A stretch of DNA of 64,000 nt, from positions 496,001 to 560,000 of the forward strand of contig NZ_WJXB01000004.1 in assembly GCF_009664975.1 (NCBI RefSeq), read 5' to 3'. The position numbers and the translations under genes were made by a program. The notes under the pieces are model-generated. The model made no database searches and had not been told where the DNA came from. It saw only the letters and a program-made list of their open reading frames with translations. Numbering within the stretch: position 1 is the first letter of the stretch; the number at the start of each line of letters is the position of its first letter. The stretch comes from Paenibacillus monticola. GTDB taxonomy: Bacteria; Bacillota; Bacilli; Paenibacillales; Paenibacillaceae. Positions 36,207 to 46,208 of this stretch are shown here, piece after piece.

Positions 36207-37442
36207 ATGGCTAAAGAAAAAATTGTACTCGCCTATTCCGGCGGGTTGGATACGTCGGTCATTCTGAAATGGCTGAAAGAAACTTATGATGCGGAGATTA
36301 TTGCCTTCACAGCCGATATCGGCCAGAAGGAAGAGTTGGACGGTTTGGAGGAAAAAGCGCTCGCTACCGGCGCGTCGAAGGTATACATCGACGACTTGCG
36401 CGACGAGTTCGCGAATGATTTCATCTACCCGATGTTCCAATCGGGCGCACTGTATGAAGGCCAGTACTTGCTCGGCACTAGCATCGCACGTCCGTTGATC
36501 GCCAAACGTATGGTTGAAATCGCCATCGCCGAAGGCGCAACAGCTATCGCGCATGGCGCGACTGGCAAAGGCAACGACCAGGTGCGTTTTGAACTTGGCG
36601 CAGCAGCACTTGCTCCTAATATCAAGGTGATCGCACCTTGGCGTCTGGAGGAATTCCGCAACCAATTCCCCGGCCGTGCGGAAATGATCGCCTATGCGGA
36701 AGCCAATGGCATTCCGGTACAAGCCTCAGCGGCGAAGCCGTATTCGATGGACCGCAATCTGTTACATATCAGCTATGAGAGCGGCGTGCTGGAAGATCCA
36801 TGGTTTGATCCAAGCGCACCGGAGAACAAAGAAATGTTCCTGCTGAGCAACGCTCCTGAGGATGCTCCGGATCAATCCGAATATTTGGAGCTGGATTTCC
36901 TGAAGGGCGAGTGTGTAGCGCTGAATGGTATAACTTTAACTCCTTTACAGGTGATGGAAAAGCTGAATGAGCTGGGCGGCAAGCATGGTATCGGCCGGGT
37001 AGATATGGTGGAGAACCGTTTTGTTGGCATGAAGAGCCGCGGCGTGTATGAAACTCCGGGTGGAACGATCCTATTCACAGCTCATCGCAAAATGGAGTCC
37101 ATTACGATGGACCGTGAGGTAATGAATCTGCGCGACAGCTTGATTACCCGTTACAGTACCTTAGTGTATAACGGCTTCTGGTTCGCGCCTGAGCGTCTTG
37201 CACTGCAAGCTCTTGTAACAGAGAGCCAGAATAATGTAACTGGCACCGTGCGCCTTAAGCTGTACAAAGGCAACATCATCGGCGCGGGTGTAAAGAGTCC
37301 AGTCAGCCTGTATAATCCGGATATCGCCACCATGGAAGCTGATCCGACACAAGCCTATGACCAAGGCGATGCTACAGGCTTCATCCGCTTGAATGCACTG
37401 CGTCTTAAGGTCTCAGCAGGTGTTGCAGAGTCAGCGAAGTAA
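36207..37442 (+). CDS. argG: Argininosuccinate synthase
   Basis: ATP-dependent condensation of citrulline and aspartate. The P-loop-like ATP site [18 protein letters not shown] begins the protein; [14 protein letters not shown] and [17 protein letters not shown] follow. 411 residues, usual. AAAGGAAG precedes the ATG. argH follows after about 110 bases that contain a short hairpin (GGCCGTTCCT/AGGAGCGGCC) without a T run. Confidence 0.97.
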   Translation: MAKEKIVLAYSGGLDTSVILKWLKETYDAEIIAFTADIGQKEELDGLEEKALATGASKVYIDDLRDEFANDFIYPMFQSGALYEGQYLLGTSIARPLIAKRMVEIAIAEGATAIAHGATGKGNDQVRFELGAAALAPNIKVIAPWRLEEFRNQFPGRAEMIAYAEANGIPVQASAAKPYSMDRNLLHISYESGVLEDPWFDPSAPENKEMFLLSNAPEDAPDQSEYLELDFLKGECVALNGITLTPLQVMEKLNELGGKHGIGRVDMVENRFVGMKSRGVYETPGGTILFTAHRKMESITMDREVMNLRDSLITRYSTLVYNGFWFAPERLALQALVTESQNNVTGTVRLKLYKGNIIGAGVKSPVSLYNPDIATMEADPTQAYDQGDATGFIRLNALRLKVSAGVAESAK

Positions 37443-37551
37443 AGCGGGCGTAAATTCTTTATCAATCAATTAAACGGATACACTAGAGAAGGCCGTTCCT
37501 CCCGTCAGGATAGGAGCGGCCCTCTGGCGTCATAAGAGGAGGAAGCAACGG

Positions 37552-38967
37552 GTGAGCAAGCTGTGGGGTGGACGTTTTACGAAAGGCACAAACAAGCTGG
37601 TGGAGGAGTATACGGCTTCCATTGGATTCGATAAGGCTTTGGCGGAAGAAGATGTGCAGGGCAGTCTGGCACATGTTACGATGCTGGGGAAATGCGGGAT
37701 CTTGCCGCAAGATGATGTGGAGATTATTAAGAATGGCCTGAATAAGGTGCTGGGCAAAGTACGCGCGGGCGAGGTTCTGTTCTCCGTAGCGGATGAAGAT
37801 ATTCATATGAATATCGAGAAACAGCTCATCGAGGAAATTGGTCCAGTCGGCGGCAAGCTGCACACAGGACGCAGTCGGAATGATCAGGTGGCGACCGATA
37901 TGCATCTCTATTTGCGTAACCGTGTGGTAGAGCTGGTTGCTCTGTTGCATGAACTACAGGAAGCCTTGATCGAACAGGCTAAAGATAACGTGGAGACGAT
38001 CATTCCCGGCTACACGCATTTGCAGCGTGCCCAGCCTATCCTGTTCGCCCATCACCTGTTAGCTTATGTATCGATGTTCCGCCGCGACGCAGAGCGCCTG
38101 ACGGACAGCTACAAGCGTATTAACGTACTGCCGCTGGGAGCGGGAGCACTTGCCGGAACAACGTTCCCGATTGACCGTCATTATGTGGCCGAACTACTGG
38201 GCTTTGACAGCGTCTATGAGAACAGCCTGGATGCCGTCAGCGACCGTGACTTTATTGTCGAGTTTCTGGCGAATGCAGCGCTTGTAATGACCCATCTCTC
38301 CCGGTTCAGTGAAGAACTGGTGCTGTGGAGTAGCACGGAATTTAACTTCGTTGAGCTGGATGATGCTTTCTGCACAGGCAGCAGCATTATGCCGCAGAAG
38401 AAGAATCCGGACGTGCCGGAGTTGGTGCGGGGCAAGACAGGACGTGTATACGGCAACCTGATCGGTCTATTGACTGTGCTGAAATCACTGCCGTTAGCCT
38501 ATAACAAGGATATGCAGGAAGACAAGGAAGGCATGTTCGACACTGTGGCGACGCTGACAGGCGCACTGCAGCTGTTTGCCCCGATGATTACCACTATGAA
38601 GGTGAACAAGCTTCGCATGCGTGAGGCGGTCAATACGGACTTCTCCAACGCTACTGACATCGCCGATTTCCTTGTGGGTAAAGGTCTTCCGTTCCGTCAA
38701 GCACATGAAGTTATCGGCAAAACGGTGCTGTACTGCATCAACGAAGGGAAATTCCTGCTGGACTTGAAGCTTGAGGAGTTTAAGCAGTTCTCGCCGTTAT
38801 TCGACGATAACATCTATGCTGTGCTGCAGCCAGAGGCAGTAGTGAATGCGCGTAACGTCTACGGAGGTACAGCTACTGTTCAAGTGAAAGCAGCAATTGA
38901 ACGGGCCGAGGCAGCACTGCATGAAGCTAATGAATGGGTAGTGAAGCACGGGGATAGACTTTTGTAA
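37552..38967 (+). CDS. argH: Argininosuccinate lyase
   Basis: Last step, releasing arginine and fumarate. Fumarase/aspartase superfamily signature in [16 protein letters not shown] (catalytic Ser loop), plus [20 protein letters not shown] and [13 protein letters not shown]. 471 residues. Starts with GTG at 37552 after AGAGGAGGAAG. Followed by a terminator that ends the arg region. Confidence 0.96.
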   Translation: MSKLWGGRFTKGTNKLVEEYTASIGFDKALAEEDVQGSLAHVTMLGKCGILPQDDVEIIKNGLNKVLGKVRAGEVLFSVADEDIHMNIEKQLIEEIGPVGGKLHTGRSRNDQVATDMHLYLRNRVVELVALLHELQEALIEQAKDNVETIIPGYTHLQRAQPILFAHHLLAYVSMFRRDAERLTDSYKRINVLPLGAGALAGTTFPIDRHYVAELLGFDSVYENSLDAVSDRDFIVEFLANAALVMTHLSRFSEELVLWSSTEFNFVELDDAFCTGSSIMPQKKNPDVPELVRGKTGRVYGNLIGLLTVLKSLPLAYNKDMQEDKEGMFDTVATLTGALQLFAPMITTMKVNKLRMREAVNTDFSNATDIADFLVGKGLPFRQAHEVIGKTVLYCINEGKFLLDLKLEEFKQFSPLFDDNIYAVLQPEAVVNARNVYGGTATVQVKAAIERAEAALHEANEWVVKHGDRLL

Positions 38968-39013
38968 GTGAAGCTGCTATAAAAGAAGCCCGATAGAGAG
39001 TGACCTTAAACAG

Positions 39014-39066
39014 AAAGACTGTCTTTCCGCCACATCTTGAAGATGAGGAGGGAAACAGTCTTTTTT
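39014..39066 (+). terminator. Terminator after argH
   Basis: AAGACTGT/ACAGTCTT outer stem with further pairing inside (CTTTCC/GGGAAA), ending in TTTTTT. Confidence 0.75.
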
Positions 39067-39120
39067 ATGGTTTCCTTCGGGAAGTTGTGAATTAGCGGTA
39101 TTTTTAGTTGTAAATAAACA

Positions 39121-39582
39121 CTAGTCGTGACTAAAGCCATTAAAGTGGCGAAGCATTTGCATGAAATCATTCAGCTCGGCATCACTCCAAGTGGAAATCC
39201 GTTCGAAAAAGACGGATCCTTTCTCCTTAAGCGCGCTAGTAATTTTTTGTTGACCTGTCTCCGTCAGGGAAATCACTACGCCTCGGCGATCATTAGGAGC
39301 CGCCTCTTTTTTTACATATCCCAAGGTTTCTAACTGTTTGATAAGACGGCTGACCGAACTACGATCCATAGCGGTGGATTCCGCTAAAGTCGCAGCACTT
39401 GACGGTCCGTAGGCATAGAGCCAACGAACAATATGGAATGCAGCAGGCTGCAGGGAGGAATCAAAGCGCGCTGAGGTTGTAACATTTAGAGCATGTGAAG
39501 CGCTGAGAAGTGCATTAAGCTGCTCGCCTAGCGCTATCTCCAGCAGCTCTCTCCGGTTATTTGGGCTGTCTTCATCTGTCAT
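39121..39582 (-). CDS. MarR family transcriptional regulator
   Basis: Winged-helix repressor family, 153 residues. LYAYGPSSAATLAESTAMDR and SSVSRLIKQLETLGYVKKEA form the helix-turn-helix, and APNDRRGVVISLTETGQQKI the wing with the conserved DxRxxxxxLT pattern. The start at 39582 is preferred: AAAGGTG is properly spaced from it but nearly touches an ATG six bases upstream. Divergent from the SDR gene and sharing a long palindrome with it, which suggests it represses both. Confidence 0.88.
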   Translation of the reverse strand: MTDEDSPNNRRELLEIALGEQLNALLSASHALNVTTSARFDSSLQPAAFHIVRWLYAYGPSSAATLAESTAMDRSSVSRLIKQLETLGYVKKEAAPNDRRGVVISLTETGQQKITSALKEKGSVFFERISTWSDAELNDFMQMLRHFNGFSHD

Positions 39583-39621
39583 CTTCATTCACCTTTCCGT
39601 AACTAAAATAAAACACTTGAA

Positions 39622-39673
39622 TATAGTTGACATATATCCATTAAATTATTATAGTGGATATATGTTAACTATA
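39622..39673. promoter_or_regulatory. Long palindromic operator between MarR and SDR genes
   Basis: TATAGTTGACATATATCCA (39622-39640) and TGGATATATGTTAACTATA (39655-39673) pair over 19 positions with one mismatch around 14 bases. It covers the promoters for both strands. Confidence 0.8.
39627..39655 (+). promoter_or_regulatory. Sigma-A promoter of the SDR gene
   Basis: TTGACA, 17 bases, TATAGT, inside the palindrome. On the other strand TTAACA and TTTAAT, also 17 apart, mirror it for the regulator. Confidence 0.72.
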
Positions 39674-39719
39674 TACTTATATCTCTATTAAAAATAGTAT
39701 CACATAAAGGAGAATGATT

Positions 39720-40601
39720 ATGAGTGAAAAATCAACTGTAGTTATCACTGGTGCCACTAGTGGTCTGGGGCAGCTTGTTGCAATAGAATTGGCGAAACGC
39801 GGCTTTGATCTTGTTTTGACAGCTAGAAGCAAGGAACGTGCGGAGGTTACCAGACAAATTATTCAAGCCAACAACTCTTCGGTTAAGATCGACTTTTTCT
39901 TCGGGGATTTATCCTTGATGAAGGATGTAGAGCGTGTTGGTAAACAAATCGTGGCTGCATATCCGAAGATCGACGTGCTTTTGAATAATGCAGGTATTCA
40001 TGCTTTTGAGCCACGTACCACTTCCGAAGGGTTTCCGGAAATGATCGCTGTGAATTATTTAGCGCCATGGCTATTGTCACATACACTGAAGCCTTCTCTA
40101 CAGAACGCAGACGGTGCAAGAGTGGTCAATGTGGCCTCTGAGGCTTCACGCAATCATGGTGTGTTGAATTTGCCAGATGATCTAACAGATACAGCCCCCT
40201 TTACAGCTCGGGGTTCATCGCCCATCTACGGCAAAACCAAATTGTTGAATATTATGTTCACTGCCGAATTGGCTCGGCAATGGGAAGGCACCAAGATTAG
40301 CGTCAATGCACTAAATCCGGGATTTAATGTGACCGGACTTGGACGCGAGCTCAGATTTGCCTCCGTCATCGAACGTATTTTGAAATTTCTACATCTTGGA
40401 GATCCCCGTAGAGGTACAGATATTATTACCAGATTAATCGTAGAGCCGACATATGGAAAAGTGACTGGCGGGTATTTTAACGTTGGAACCGGAAATTTAA
40501 TTGAACCGGTATCACCAGGCGGTGATGCTGCGATGCAGAAAAAATTGTGGGAGGTCACACAGGATTTACTGGAGCAAAAAGTTGAGCATCAAATTCGTTG
40601 A
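39720..40601 (+). CDS. Short-chain dehydrogenase/reductase
   Basis: NAD(P)-dependent oxidoreductase of the retinol-dehydrogenase/WW-oxidoreductase-like branch. TGATSGLGQ cofactor loop, NNAGIH strand, and the catalytic set Ser (NVASEAS), Tyr-x-x-x-Lys (IYGKTKLLN). About 293 residues. The ATG at 39720 fits AAAGGAG better than the ATG at 39714. Substrate unknown; control by the neighbouring MarR protein is likely. Confidence 0.88.
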   Translation: MSEKSTVVITGATSGLGQLVAIELAKRGFDLVLTARSKERAEVTRQIIQANNSSVKIDFFFGDLSLMKDVERVGKQIVAAYPKIDVLLNNAGIHAFEPRTTSEGFPEMIAVNYLAPWLLSHTLKPSLQNADGARVVNVASEASRNHGVLNLPDDLTDTAPFTARGSSPIYGKTKLLNIMFTAELARQWEGTKISVNALNPGFNVTGLGRELRFASVIERILKFLHLGDPRRGTDIITRLIVEPTYGKVTGGYFNVGTGNLIEPVSPGGDAAMQKKLWEVTQDLLEQKVEHQIR

Positions 40602-40629
40602 ATAATCCATCCCCTTCCACATATTGCTT

Positions 40630-40671
40630 GAAAAAACGGATACCGTCCATAAAGACGATACCCGTTTCTTC
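40630..40671. terminator. Bidirectional hairpin related to repeat A
   Basis: GAAAAAACGGATACCGTC and GACGATACCCGTTTCTTC pair almost fully between convergent genes. Its ACGG-TACCGTCC core matches the 3' stem of repeat family A, so this may be a trimmed copy serving as a shared terminator. Confidence 0.65.
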
Positions 40672-40682
40672 TTGATATCTCT

Positions 40683-41468
40683 CTACTTGCCCAAAGGCAG
40701 CCAATTCAGCACATCGCGGATTTTGGTGTCCCAATAACCCCATTCATGTGAACCAGGCCCTTCCTCGTAGGTCAGAGACAGTGATGTTCCTTGACAGGCC
40801 TCGCGGAAAATTTGGTTATCAGCATACAGGAAATCCTCTGTGCCGCAGCATTGATATAGTGCTGGCTTAGGTCCCTTGGAGCGGTCCCGTTCCTTTAGCA
40901 GCCATAATAGATCTTCTTGGGTTCCGGTAATGTCTTCTTTGCCAAAAATCTGCTCGTATTCTTTCGTCTTAGCGGTAGGATCATCCCAGTTCATGAAATG
41001 ATGCGCCATATCAAGCGCCCCTGACAGACTGGCAGCAGCGGAGAAAACCTCCGGCTTACGCAATCCCAGCTTGATCGCTCCATACCCGCCCATCGACAGT
41101 CCGGCTACAAAGTTATCCTCACGCTTAGGTGACAGCGGAAAGAACGAACGTGCCAATGCCGGCAGTTCCTCACTAATGAAGGTCCAGTACTTGCCACCTT
41201 CTGCCATATCCGTGTAAAAACTGCGATGCACCTGAGGCATAACTACCGCAATCCCCATTTCCGCCACATACCGTTCAATCGAAGTCCGGCGCAGCCAGAT
41301 CGAATCATCATCTGATAGCCCGTGTAGCAAGTACAGTGTAGGGTGAAGCTTCCCTCTGGTAACGTTGCTCATGCCAATCTGTGTTGTTGTTTTTTGCGGT
41401 AAAATGACGGTCATCGAGGTGCTAAGCCCCAATACCTCTGAATAAAATTTGCATTCTATTAAAGCCAT
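40683..41468 (-). CDS. Esterase, EstA/S-formylglutathione hydrolase-like
   Basis: Alpha/beta hydrolase of the esterase-D/tributyrin esterase group, 261 residues, cytoplasmic (no signal peptide). [20 protein letters not shown] gives the oxyanion region; the nucleophile Ser is in [15 protein letters not shown]; the late GSHEWGYWD His completes the triad with an Asp near FLYADN. Substrate likely a short acyl ester. AGAGGGGG precedes the ATG. Convergent with the SDR gene. Confidence 0.88.
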   Translation of the reverse strand: MALIECKFYSEVLGLSTSMTVILPQKTTTQIGMSNVTRGKLHPTLYLLHGLSDDDSIWLRRTSIERYVAEMGIAVVMPQVHRSFYTDMAEGGKYWTFISEELPALARSFFPLSPKREDNFVAGLSMGGYGAIKLGLRKPEVFSAAASLSGALDMAHHFMNWDDPTAKTKEYEQIFGKEDITGTQEDLLWLLKERDRSKGPKPALYQCCGTEDFLYADNQIFREACQGTSLSLTYEEGPGSHEWGYWDTKIRDVLNWLPLGK

Positions 41469-41656
41469 TTTCTTTCATCCCCCTCTCAGCACAAATGATA
41501 GCATAATCGAAAAGCGAGTGACATTGGATAAATCTCTGAAATAATGGGAGGAGGCCCCTTTTCAATTCTCTATGGATTGGGTATTTCTACTTACGGGGTA
41601 ACGTAGCACGTTACGATACCTATCGTCCGTATTCGGAAATTTGGAGGAGATTTAAG

Positions 41657-42265
41657 ATGAATAAAAAGTTGATGATTGGTTCATTGGCACTTTCACTGGG
41701 TTTGGTATCTGCAGGGAGCGGAGCGATGGCAGCTTCAGCATCAGTGGGGAGCACTACCGCGATAAAGACTGTAGCTGTGGCATCCGTTCCAGGCAAGGAA
41801 GGACCAGCCACCATTAATAATTTGACGGTGAAGAGTATTATTTCGCTCGTAGTTCATGCGAAAAAGTTGTATATCTATTCTAATCATGGTGGGAATGATT
41901 ATAAACCGGAGACTTTTCAATATAAGGGTACAGAATATCGCTATATATCGAGCGACATTGGCACGAAGCAGAAGCTGATGAATTACATAAAACGGGCTTA
42001 TACCTCAAATGCGGCAGCTTTTTATGTACAAACACAGTACCTGGAGCAGAACGGGAGACTAGCGCAGGTCAATACAGATTTAGGGAATTCCTTGGTCTAT
42101 GAGAAGGCAACCGCAAGAATGGTCTCGAAGAATGCAACAGCAGCTGTATTTGAGCTGACAGTTCCACAACAAGAAGGCCAAGGTGGTAGCGAGGTAGTTA
42201 CAGTTAAGCTGAAGAAGGTGAGTGGGTTCTGGAGAATAGATATGTCTCCCGATACCCTTTTCTAA
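41657..42265 (+). CDS. Secreted protein of unknown function
   Basis: 202 residues with a clear signal peptide (MNKKLMIGSLALSLGLVSAG, cleavage near AMAAS). The rest is mixed alpha/beta without a family I recognise: KTLYIYSNHGGND-like and FQYKGTEYRYISSDIGTKQK segments, then VKLKKVSGFWRIDMSPDTLF, which resembles the end of NTF2-like lipoprotein domains. Strong ribosome binding site TTGGAGGAG. Single gene, no neighbours on its strand. Confidence 0.75.
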   Translation: MNKKLMIGSLALSLGLVSAGSGAMAASASVGSTTAIKTVAVASVPGKEGPATINNLTVKSIISLVVHAKKLYIYSNHGGNDYKPETFQYKGTEYRYISSDIGTKQKLMNYIKRAYTSNAAAFYVQTQYLEQNGRLAQVNTDLGNSLVYEKATARMVSKNATAAVFELTVPQQEGQGGSEVVTVKLKKVSGFWRIDMSPDTLF

Positions 42266-42313
42266 AGGATGAACTAAGGGGAAGTTTAACTGTGGGTGGA
42301 CGAGGGGAAAGCT

Positions 42314-42721
42314 TTACTGCTGGATGCGGAGCAGATCTGAGGTATAGGCAACTCCGGCGAACTTACCGTTTCTGGTGATAATGACGCAGTCATTCTTCAG
42401 GGGTTCAGGGCGTTTCAGGGCTTCGGCAAGTATAAACTCTGGTGAGGCGGAGATGTCAAAGATCAATGGTTTTGTGTTCATAAGCTTCATTATTGGCTCT
42501 CGGTAGAACAAATCTATACCATTCCGTCCTGAAGCCTTCAGGAAAAAGCGTTCGCTCATAAGTAGTCCAAGGGGTTCATTAGTAGCATCGCATACAACGA
42601 TGCATTTGGATTCCGGATGCTGGAACATGACACGCATAGTTTCCCGGCAAGTACGGGTGGCAAAAACGGCAGGAGCGCTGCGGATAATATCAGCTAGTTC
42701 ATTTAGTTGGGCTGTAGCCAT
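42314..42721 (-). CDS. CBS-domain pair protein
   Basis: 135 residues made of two CBS motifs, about 15-60 (FATRTCRETMRVMFQHPESK, CIVVCDATNEPLGLLMSE) and about 75-133 (LIFDISASPEFILAEALKR, DCVIITRNGKFAGVAYTSDL). Such modules sense adenosine nucleotides or act as small regulators. No effector domain is attached and no partner is evident next door. GAAAGGATG precedes the start. Confidence 0.75.
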   Translation of the reverse strand: MATAQLNELADIIRSAPAVFATRTCRETMRVMFQHPESKCIVVCDATNEPLGLLMSERFFLKASGRNGIDLFYREPIMKLMNTKPLIFDISASPEFILAEALKRPEPLKNDCVIITRNGKFAGVAYTSDLLRIQQ

Positions 42722-42839
42722 TAAAGATTCATCCTTTCTAATGTAAGTCTAACTTCTATTATACTCCTTGATCGTAAATTCTACTGGTTGCGCAGGTAAG
42801 TTGCATGTAAAGTATGGCCTGGAATCTTTGTATTAAATG

Positions 42840-42879
42840 ACGGTCAGACCTCTCACTTGTTGAGGTCTGACCGTTTCTT
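42840..42879 (+). terminator. Strong hairpin between VanW and CBS genes
   Basis: ACGGTCAGACCTC pairs with GAGGTCTGACCGT, 13 perfect pairs, with TTTCTTTT on the + side only. Both neighbouring genes are on the minus strand, where the following bases (CATTTAATA) give a weak U tract. Confidence 0.55.
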
Positions 42880-42897
42880 TTGGTTAGTGGAAAATAT

Positions 42898-44325
42898 TTA
42901 TTCGCTGCGTATTCCATCTTCCACTAGTGGCTTTCTTAAATTTTCCGGTGATCCAGATTTACTGGTACCGGCACGATTTACGGCAATTAGCCGTTTTTGT
43001 GCGGGATAGACATCACGGGACAGCTTTTTCTTCTCTACAGCTTTGCCGTCAATAAACCGGGTAATGTAGGTCTCAACAACATATCCGGTTTTACCGCTCT
43101 GTATCACCCGCGAGCTTCCTGGAGAGAGCGAAGAGTCACTGATGTATTTATCGCTTGCAGCTAATATCTCAACCGTCTGCGAGTGTACTTGATAGCTGGT
43201 ATTCTGCGGAAATGTGCCAAACAGCTTCACGGTCAGTGATCGTCCCTGTACGGCGGCTTTGATGATGAGATATTTGCCGGTGGTATTGCGAAATCGGAAG
43301 TTAATATACCCTTCTGCAAAGGTAGCATCCTGTCCTTTGGGCAGATAGCTGACCGGAAGCGAATGATTGTGCCGCTCGACGATTTCCAGTCCCGAGCGCA
43401 GCGCTGCATTATATAGGGTGCTCGAAACCTGGCAAATCCCTCCGCCCATTCCTGGCTGCAACTTTCCGTTCACAATTACAGGTGCTTGGCGAAAACCGTA
43501 TTTGGTTTTGGCTTCTTCAATAGCTTTGCCATAATCAAAAATGGCGCCTGGCGGGAGGACGGTACCATTCACGGCTTTGGCGGCTGAATCAACATTGAAT
43601 GTTCGCCCGGGTCCGCTGGCGCCGAGATTGGTGCTGAATTGTGCTATTTTTCGTTCAATTCCTTGGCCTTTCAATGCCTTTAAGGTTACATCTGGCAGCA
43701 GAACTGCTAAAGGGACCTCCAGGGTAATTCCCATGCCCTGCAAGGCTTCCAGCCGACTTAGTCTTGTGGGGATAGCCGCTCGCATCGTTGTCTCAAGAGT
43801 GGTCCAATCCACCTCATACGAGGTAGTCTCAGGTGTATATAATACTCGGTCATCAACGGTAATCCGCCGCGTAGCATCCACTGGAACGCCAAAGGTTTCT
43901 CTTTCCCAGGCTGGACTGAGACTGGCCTGCAGCTCTTTAATTTCCAGGTGCGCTCCAAGACTCCAACTCTGCGGGAAGCTGCGGCGTGCCTTCACCCGCT
44001 TCATAAGCTTGCCCTCATCGAGCTCTTTAAGACCCCGCAGAAAGTCCTCTGCTTCAAATGTAACTCCAGCCTGCTTCAGTGTAAGGGTCAGCTCCGTATT
44101 TCCCTCTGCCCTCAGTACCAGGGGGAGTGCTTGAATAGCCTTCAGTCGTTCATCGAGACCGGCACGGACTTCAACAAAGCTCATTCCACTTATGTCCCAG
44201 CCGGCAAGGTCGGTGTCTTTGGGCAATGTATTCTGACTGCCATATAGATGAAGCCCTCCCAATACAAGTGAGCCGGCCAAGAGGAGGCCGATCACTCCGC
44301 TGAGGGCGATGTGAATTTTTTTCAT
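42898..44325 (-). CDS. VanW family exported protein
   Basis: 475 residues with an N-terminal membrane anchor or signal (IALSGVIGLLLAGSLVLGG). Residues about 40-235 contain two putative peptidoglycan-binding type-4 units (DLAGWDISGMSFVEVRAGLD at the start). The VanW domain follows from about 240: FSTNLGASGPGRTFNVDSAA, LPPGAIFDYGKAIEEAK, GGGICQVSSTLYNAALRSG and FRFRNTTGKYLIIKA. Family function is not settled; cell-wall association is likely. The last 60 residues are basic. Confidence 0.88.
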   Translation of the reverse strand: MKKIHIALSGVIGLLLAGSLVLGGLHLYGSQNTLPKDTDLAGWDISGMSFVEVRAGLDERLKAIQALPLVLRAEGNTELTLTLKQAGVTFEAEDFLRGLKELDEGKLMKRVKARRSFPQSWSLGAHLEIKELQASLSPAWERETFGVPVDATRRITVDDRVLYTPETTSYEVDWTTLETTMRAAIPTRLSRLEALQGMGITLEVPLAVLLPDVTLKALKGQGIERKIAQFSTNLGASGPGRTFNVDSAAKAVNGTVLPPGAIFDYGKAIEEAKTKYGFRQAPVIVNGKLQPGMGGGICQVSSTLYNAALRSGLEIVERHNHSLPVSYLPKGQDATFAEGYINFRFRNTTGKYLIIKAAVQGRSLTVKLFGTFPQNTSYQVHSQTVEILAASDKYISDSSLSPGSSRVIQSGKTGYVVETYITRFIDGKAVEKKKLSRDVYPAQKRLIAVNRAGTSKSGSPENLRKPLVEDGIRSE

Positions 44326-44563
44326 GAAACAATCTCCTTATAGGGTCTAATTTGCGCTAAGGCAGGCGCAGCCCATGATTACCTAGCTGAAAAGATCATA
44401 TTTCTATGTATATGTGAGCTAGTAGCAAAACTTTCGGGTACTCAAGCAGTTACGGATTTGTTACAATAGATACGTTGCGGTAATATTGCAGTTTATGGAA
44501 ACCTGCGCTGGACCTTGTCGAAAGGCCAAGCAGCGGAGAATGTCAAAATCGGGAAGTGATAAA

Positions 44564-45250
44564 ATGATTGAAATGCAGGATGTGTGGAAGACCTACCCAA
44601 ATGGAACCCATGCTTTGCAAGGTGTATCTGTCAAAATCGCTCGCAACGAATTCGTGTATATCGTCGGACCGTCCGGCGCAGGTAAATCAACTTTCATGAA
44701 ATTAATTTATAGAGAAGAAGTTCCAACCAAGGGGCAGATTTCTGTAGGCGGCTTTAATATTGGTAAGCTTAAGCCTCGTAAGATTCCTTATGTCCGCCGC
44801 AATATTGGCGTTGTGTTTCAGGATTTCAGGCTGCTGCCAAGGATGACGGCTTTTGAGAATATTGCTTTTGCCATGGAAGTTATTGAAGCCCCGAAGAAGG
44901 TCATCAAGAAACGTGTGAATGAGGTGCTCGATCTCGTTGGTTTGCGGAGCAAGGCTAATCGCGAGCCCTCGCAGCTGTCAGGTGGAGAGCAGCAACGGAT
45001 TGCTATTGCCAGGGCAATCGTCAATAGCCCTTCTGTAATTATTGCGGACGAGCCTACGGGTAACCTCGACCCGGAGACCTCATGGGGCATTATGCAGCTG
45101 CTTGATGAAATTAATTTTCGGGGGACAACCATCGTAATGGCAACTCACAACAGAGATATTGTGAATCGCATGCGTAAACGGGTGCTCGCCATTGAGAACG
45201 GAAACATTGTTAGAGACCAAGTGAGAGGGGATTACGGTTATGAGTTTTAA
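44564..45250 (+). CDS. ftsE: Cell division ATP-binding protein FtsE
   Basis: ATPase of the FtsEX complex, which gates peptidoglycan hydrolases. Walker A VGPSGAGKSTFMKLIYREE, signature LSGGEQQRIAIARAIVN, Walker B VIIADEPTGNLDPETSW. The start MIEMQDVWKTYPNGTHALQG aligns with B. subtilis FtsE; the longer upstream reading adds residues not in the family. 228 residues. Overlaps ftsX by 11 bases. Confidence 0.95.
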   Translation: MIEMQDVWKTYPNGTHALQGVSVKIARNEFVYIVGPSGAGKSTFMKLIYREEVPTKGQISVGGFNIGKLKPRKIPYVRRNIGVVFQDFRLLPRMTAFENIAFAMEVIEAPKKVIKKRVNEVLDLVGLRSKANREPSQLSGGEQQRIAIARAIVNSPSVIIADEPTGNLDPETSWGIMQLLDEINFRGTTIVMATHNRDIVNRMRKRVLAIENGNIVRDQVRGDYGYEF

Positions 45251-46154
45251 GACCTTCTTGCGGCATGTGCGGGAAGGCTTCAAAAACGTATTCCGCAACG
45301 GGTGGATGTCGATAGCATCCATTACCTCCATCGTCGTTTCCCTTTTCGTACTAGGCGTATTTATACTGCTTGTGCTCAATGTGAATGCTGTAGCTGATAA
45401 GGCGGACAGTCAGGTCCAGATCAATGTACATTTGGCTCTGAATACCGATCAGAAGATGCGTGAGACATTAGAGAACGAAATTGGCAGTATGCCGGAAGTC
45501 AGCAAGATTGAATTCATCTCCAAGGAGCAAGGGCTAAAGGATTTCCGCGAAGACATGGGCAAGGATGCTGCCGAGCTTCTGGATGGGTTCGATACTGACA
45601 ATAATCCGCTGCCGGACAAGCTGCTGGTAGAGGTTGTCGAGCCGACGACGGTGGCGTTTGTATCTGAGAAGATTGAAGCGCTCAACAAAATCCACCCCGA
45701 GCAGCCGATATTTAAAGTGAACTATGGTAAGGGCTCCATTGAGACCTTGTTTAAGGTCACACGTGCTGTACGTAACATCGGTTTTATTTTTGTAGCAGGA
45801 CTGGCACTGATGTCGATGTTCCTGATCTCGAATACGATTCGGGTTACGATTCTGGCCCGGCGTAAGGAGATTGGCATTATGAAGCTGGTAGGTGCAACAA
45901 ATTATTTTATTCGCTGGCCCTTTTTTATCGAAGGTGCACTGATTGGGATGATTGGATCATTAGTCACCTCAGGTGCTTTGTATATTGGTTACACCAGCTT
46001 AGTAGCGTCAGTACAGGGAGATCCAATGCTTGGACTCGAGTTAGTTCCCTTTAATGATATATGGATGCAGTTATGCGGTTTGCTGGTAGGTCTCGGCGTG
46101 CTGATAGGTGTCTGGGGAAGTACCGTATCTATTCGCAAGTTTTTGAAAGTATAA
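45240..46154 (+). CDS. ftsX: Cell division permease-like protein FtsX
   Basis: Membrane half of FtsEX. One N-terminal helix (SIASITSIVVSLFVLGVFIL), an extracellular loop of about 115 residues (QVQINVHLALNTDQKM to KVNYGKGSIETLF), then three helices in the FtsX domain (IGFIFVAGLALMSMFLIS, FFIEGALIGMIGSLVTSG, LCGLLVGLGVLIGVWGS). The outer loop usually contacts the hydrolase; the next gene is the obvious candidate partner. Confidence 0.95.
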   Translation: MSFKTFLRHVREGFKNVFRNGWMSIASITSIVVSLFVLGVFILLVLNVNAVADKADSQVQINVHLALNTDQKMRETLENEIGSMPEVSKIEFISKEQGLKDFREDMGKDAAELLDGFDTDNNPLPDKLLVEVVEPTTVAFVSEKIEALNKIHPEQPIFKVNYGKGSIETLFKVTRAVRNIGFIFVAGLALMSMFLISNTIRVTILARRKEIGIMKLVGATNYFIRWPFFIEGALIGMIGSLVTSGALYIGYTSLVASVQGDPMLGLELVPFNDIWMQLCGLLVGLGVLIGVWGSTVSIRKFLKV

Positions 46155-46208
46155 CAAGATCCAATTTGAAATGATCTATACTTATAATTAAAGGATGGGG
46201 AGTGCGAG

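Noticed and set aside
37494..37523. Terminator between argG and argH
   Set aside because: GGCCGTTCCT/AGGAGCGGCC forms a stem but is followed by CTCTGG, not a T run, so termination is not supported.
43541..44134. Plus-strand reading frame of 197 codons inside the VanW gene
   Set aside because: Antisense to a well-supported gene; Ser/Arg-rich composition typical of a shadow frame.
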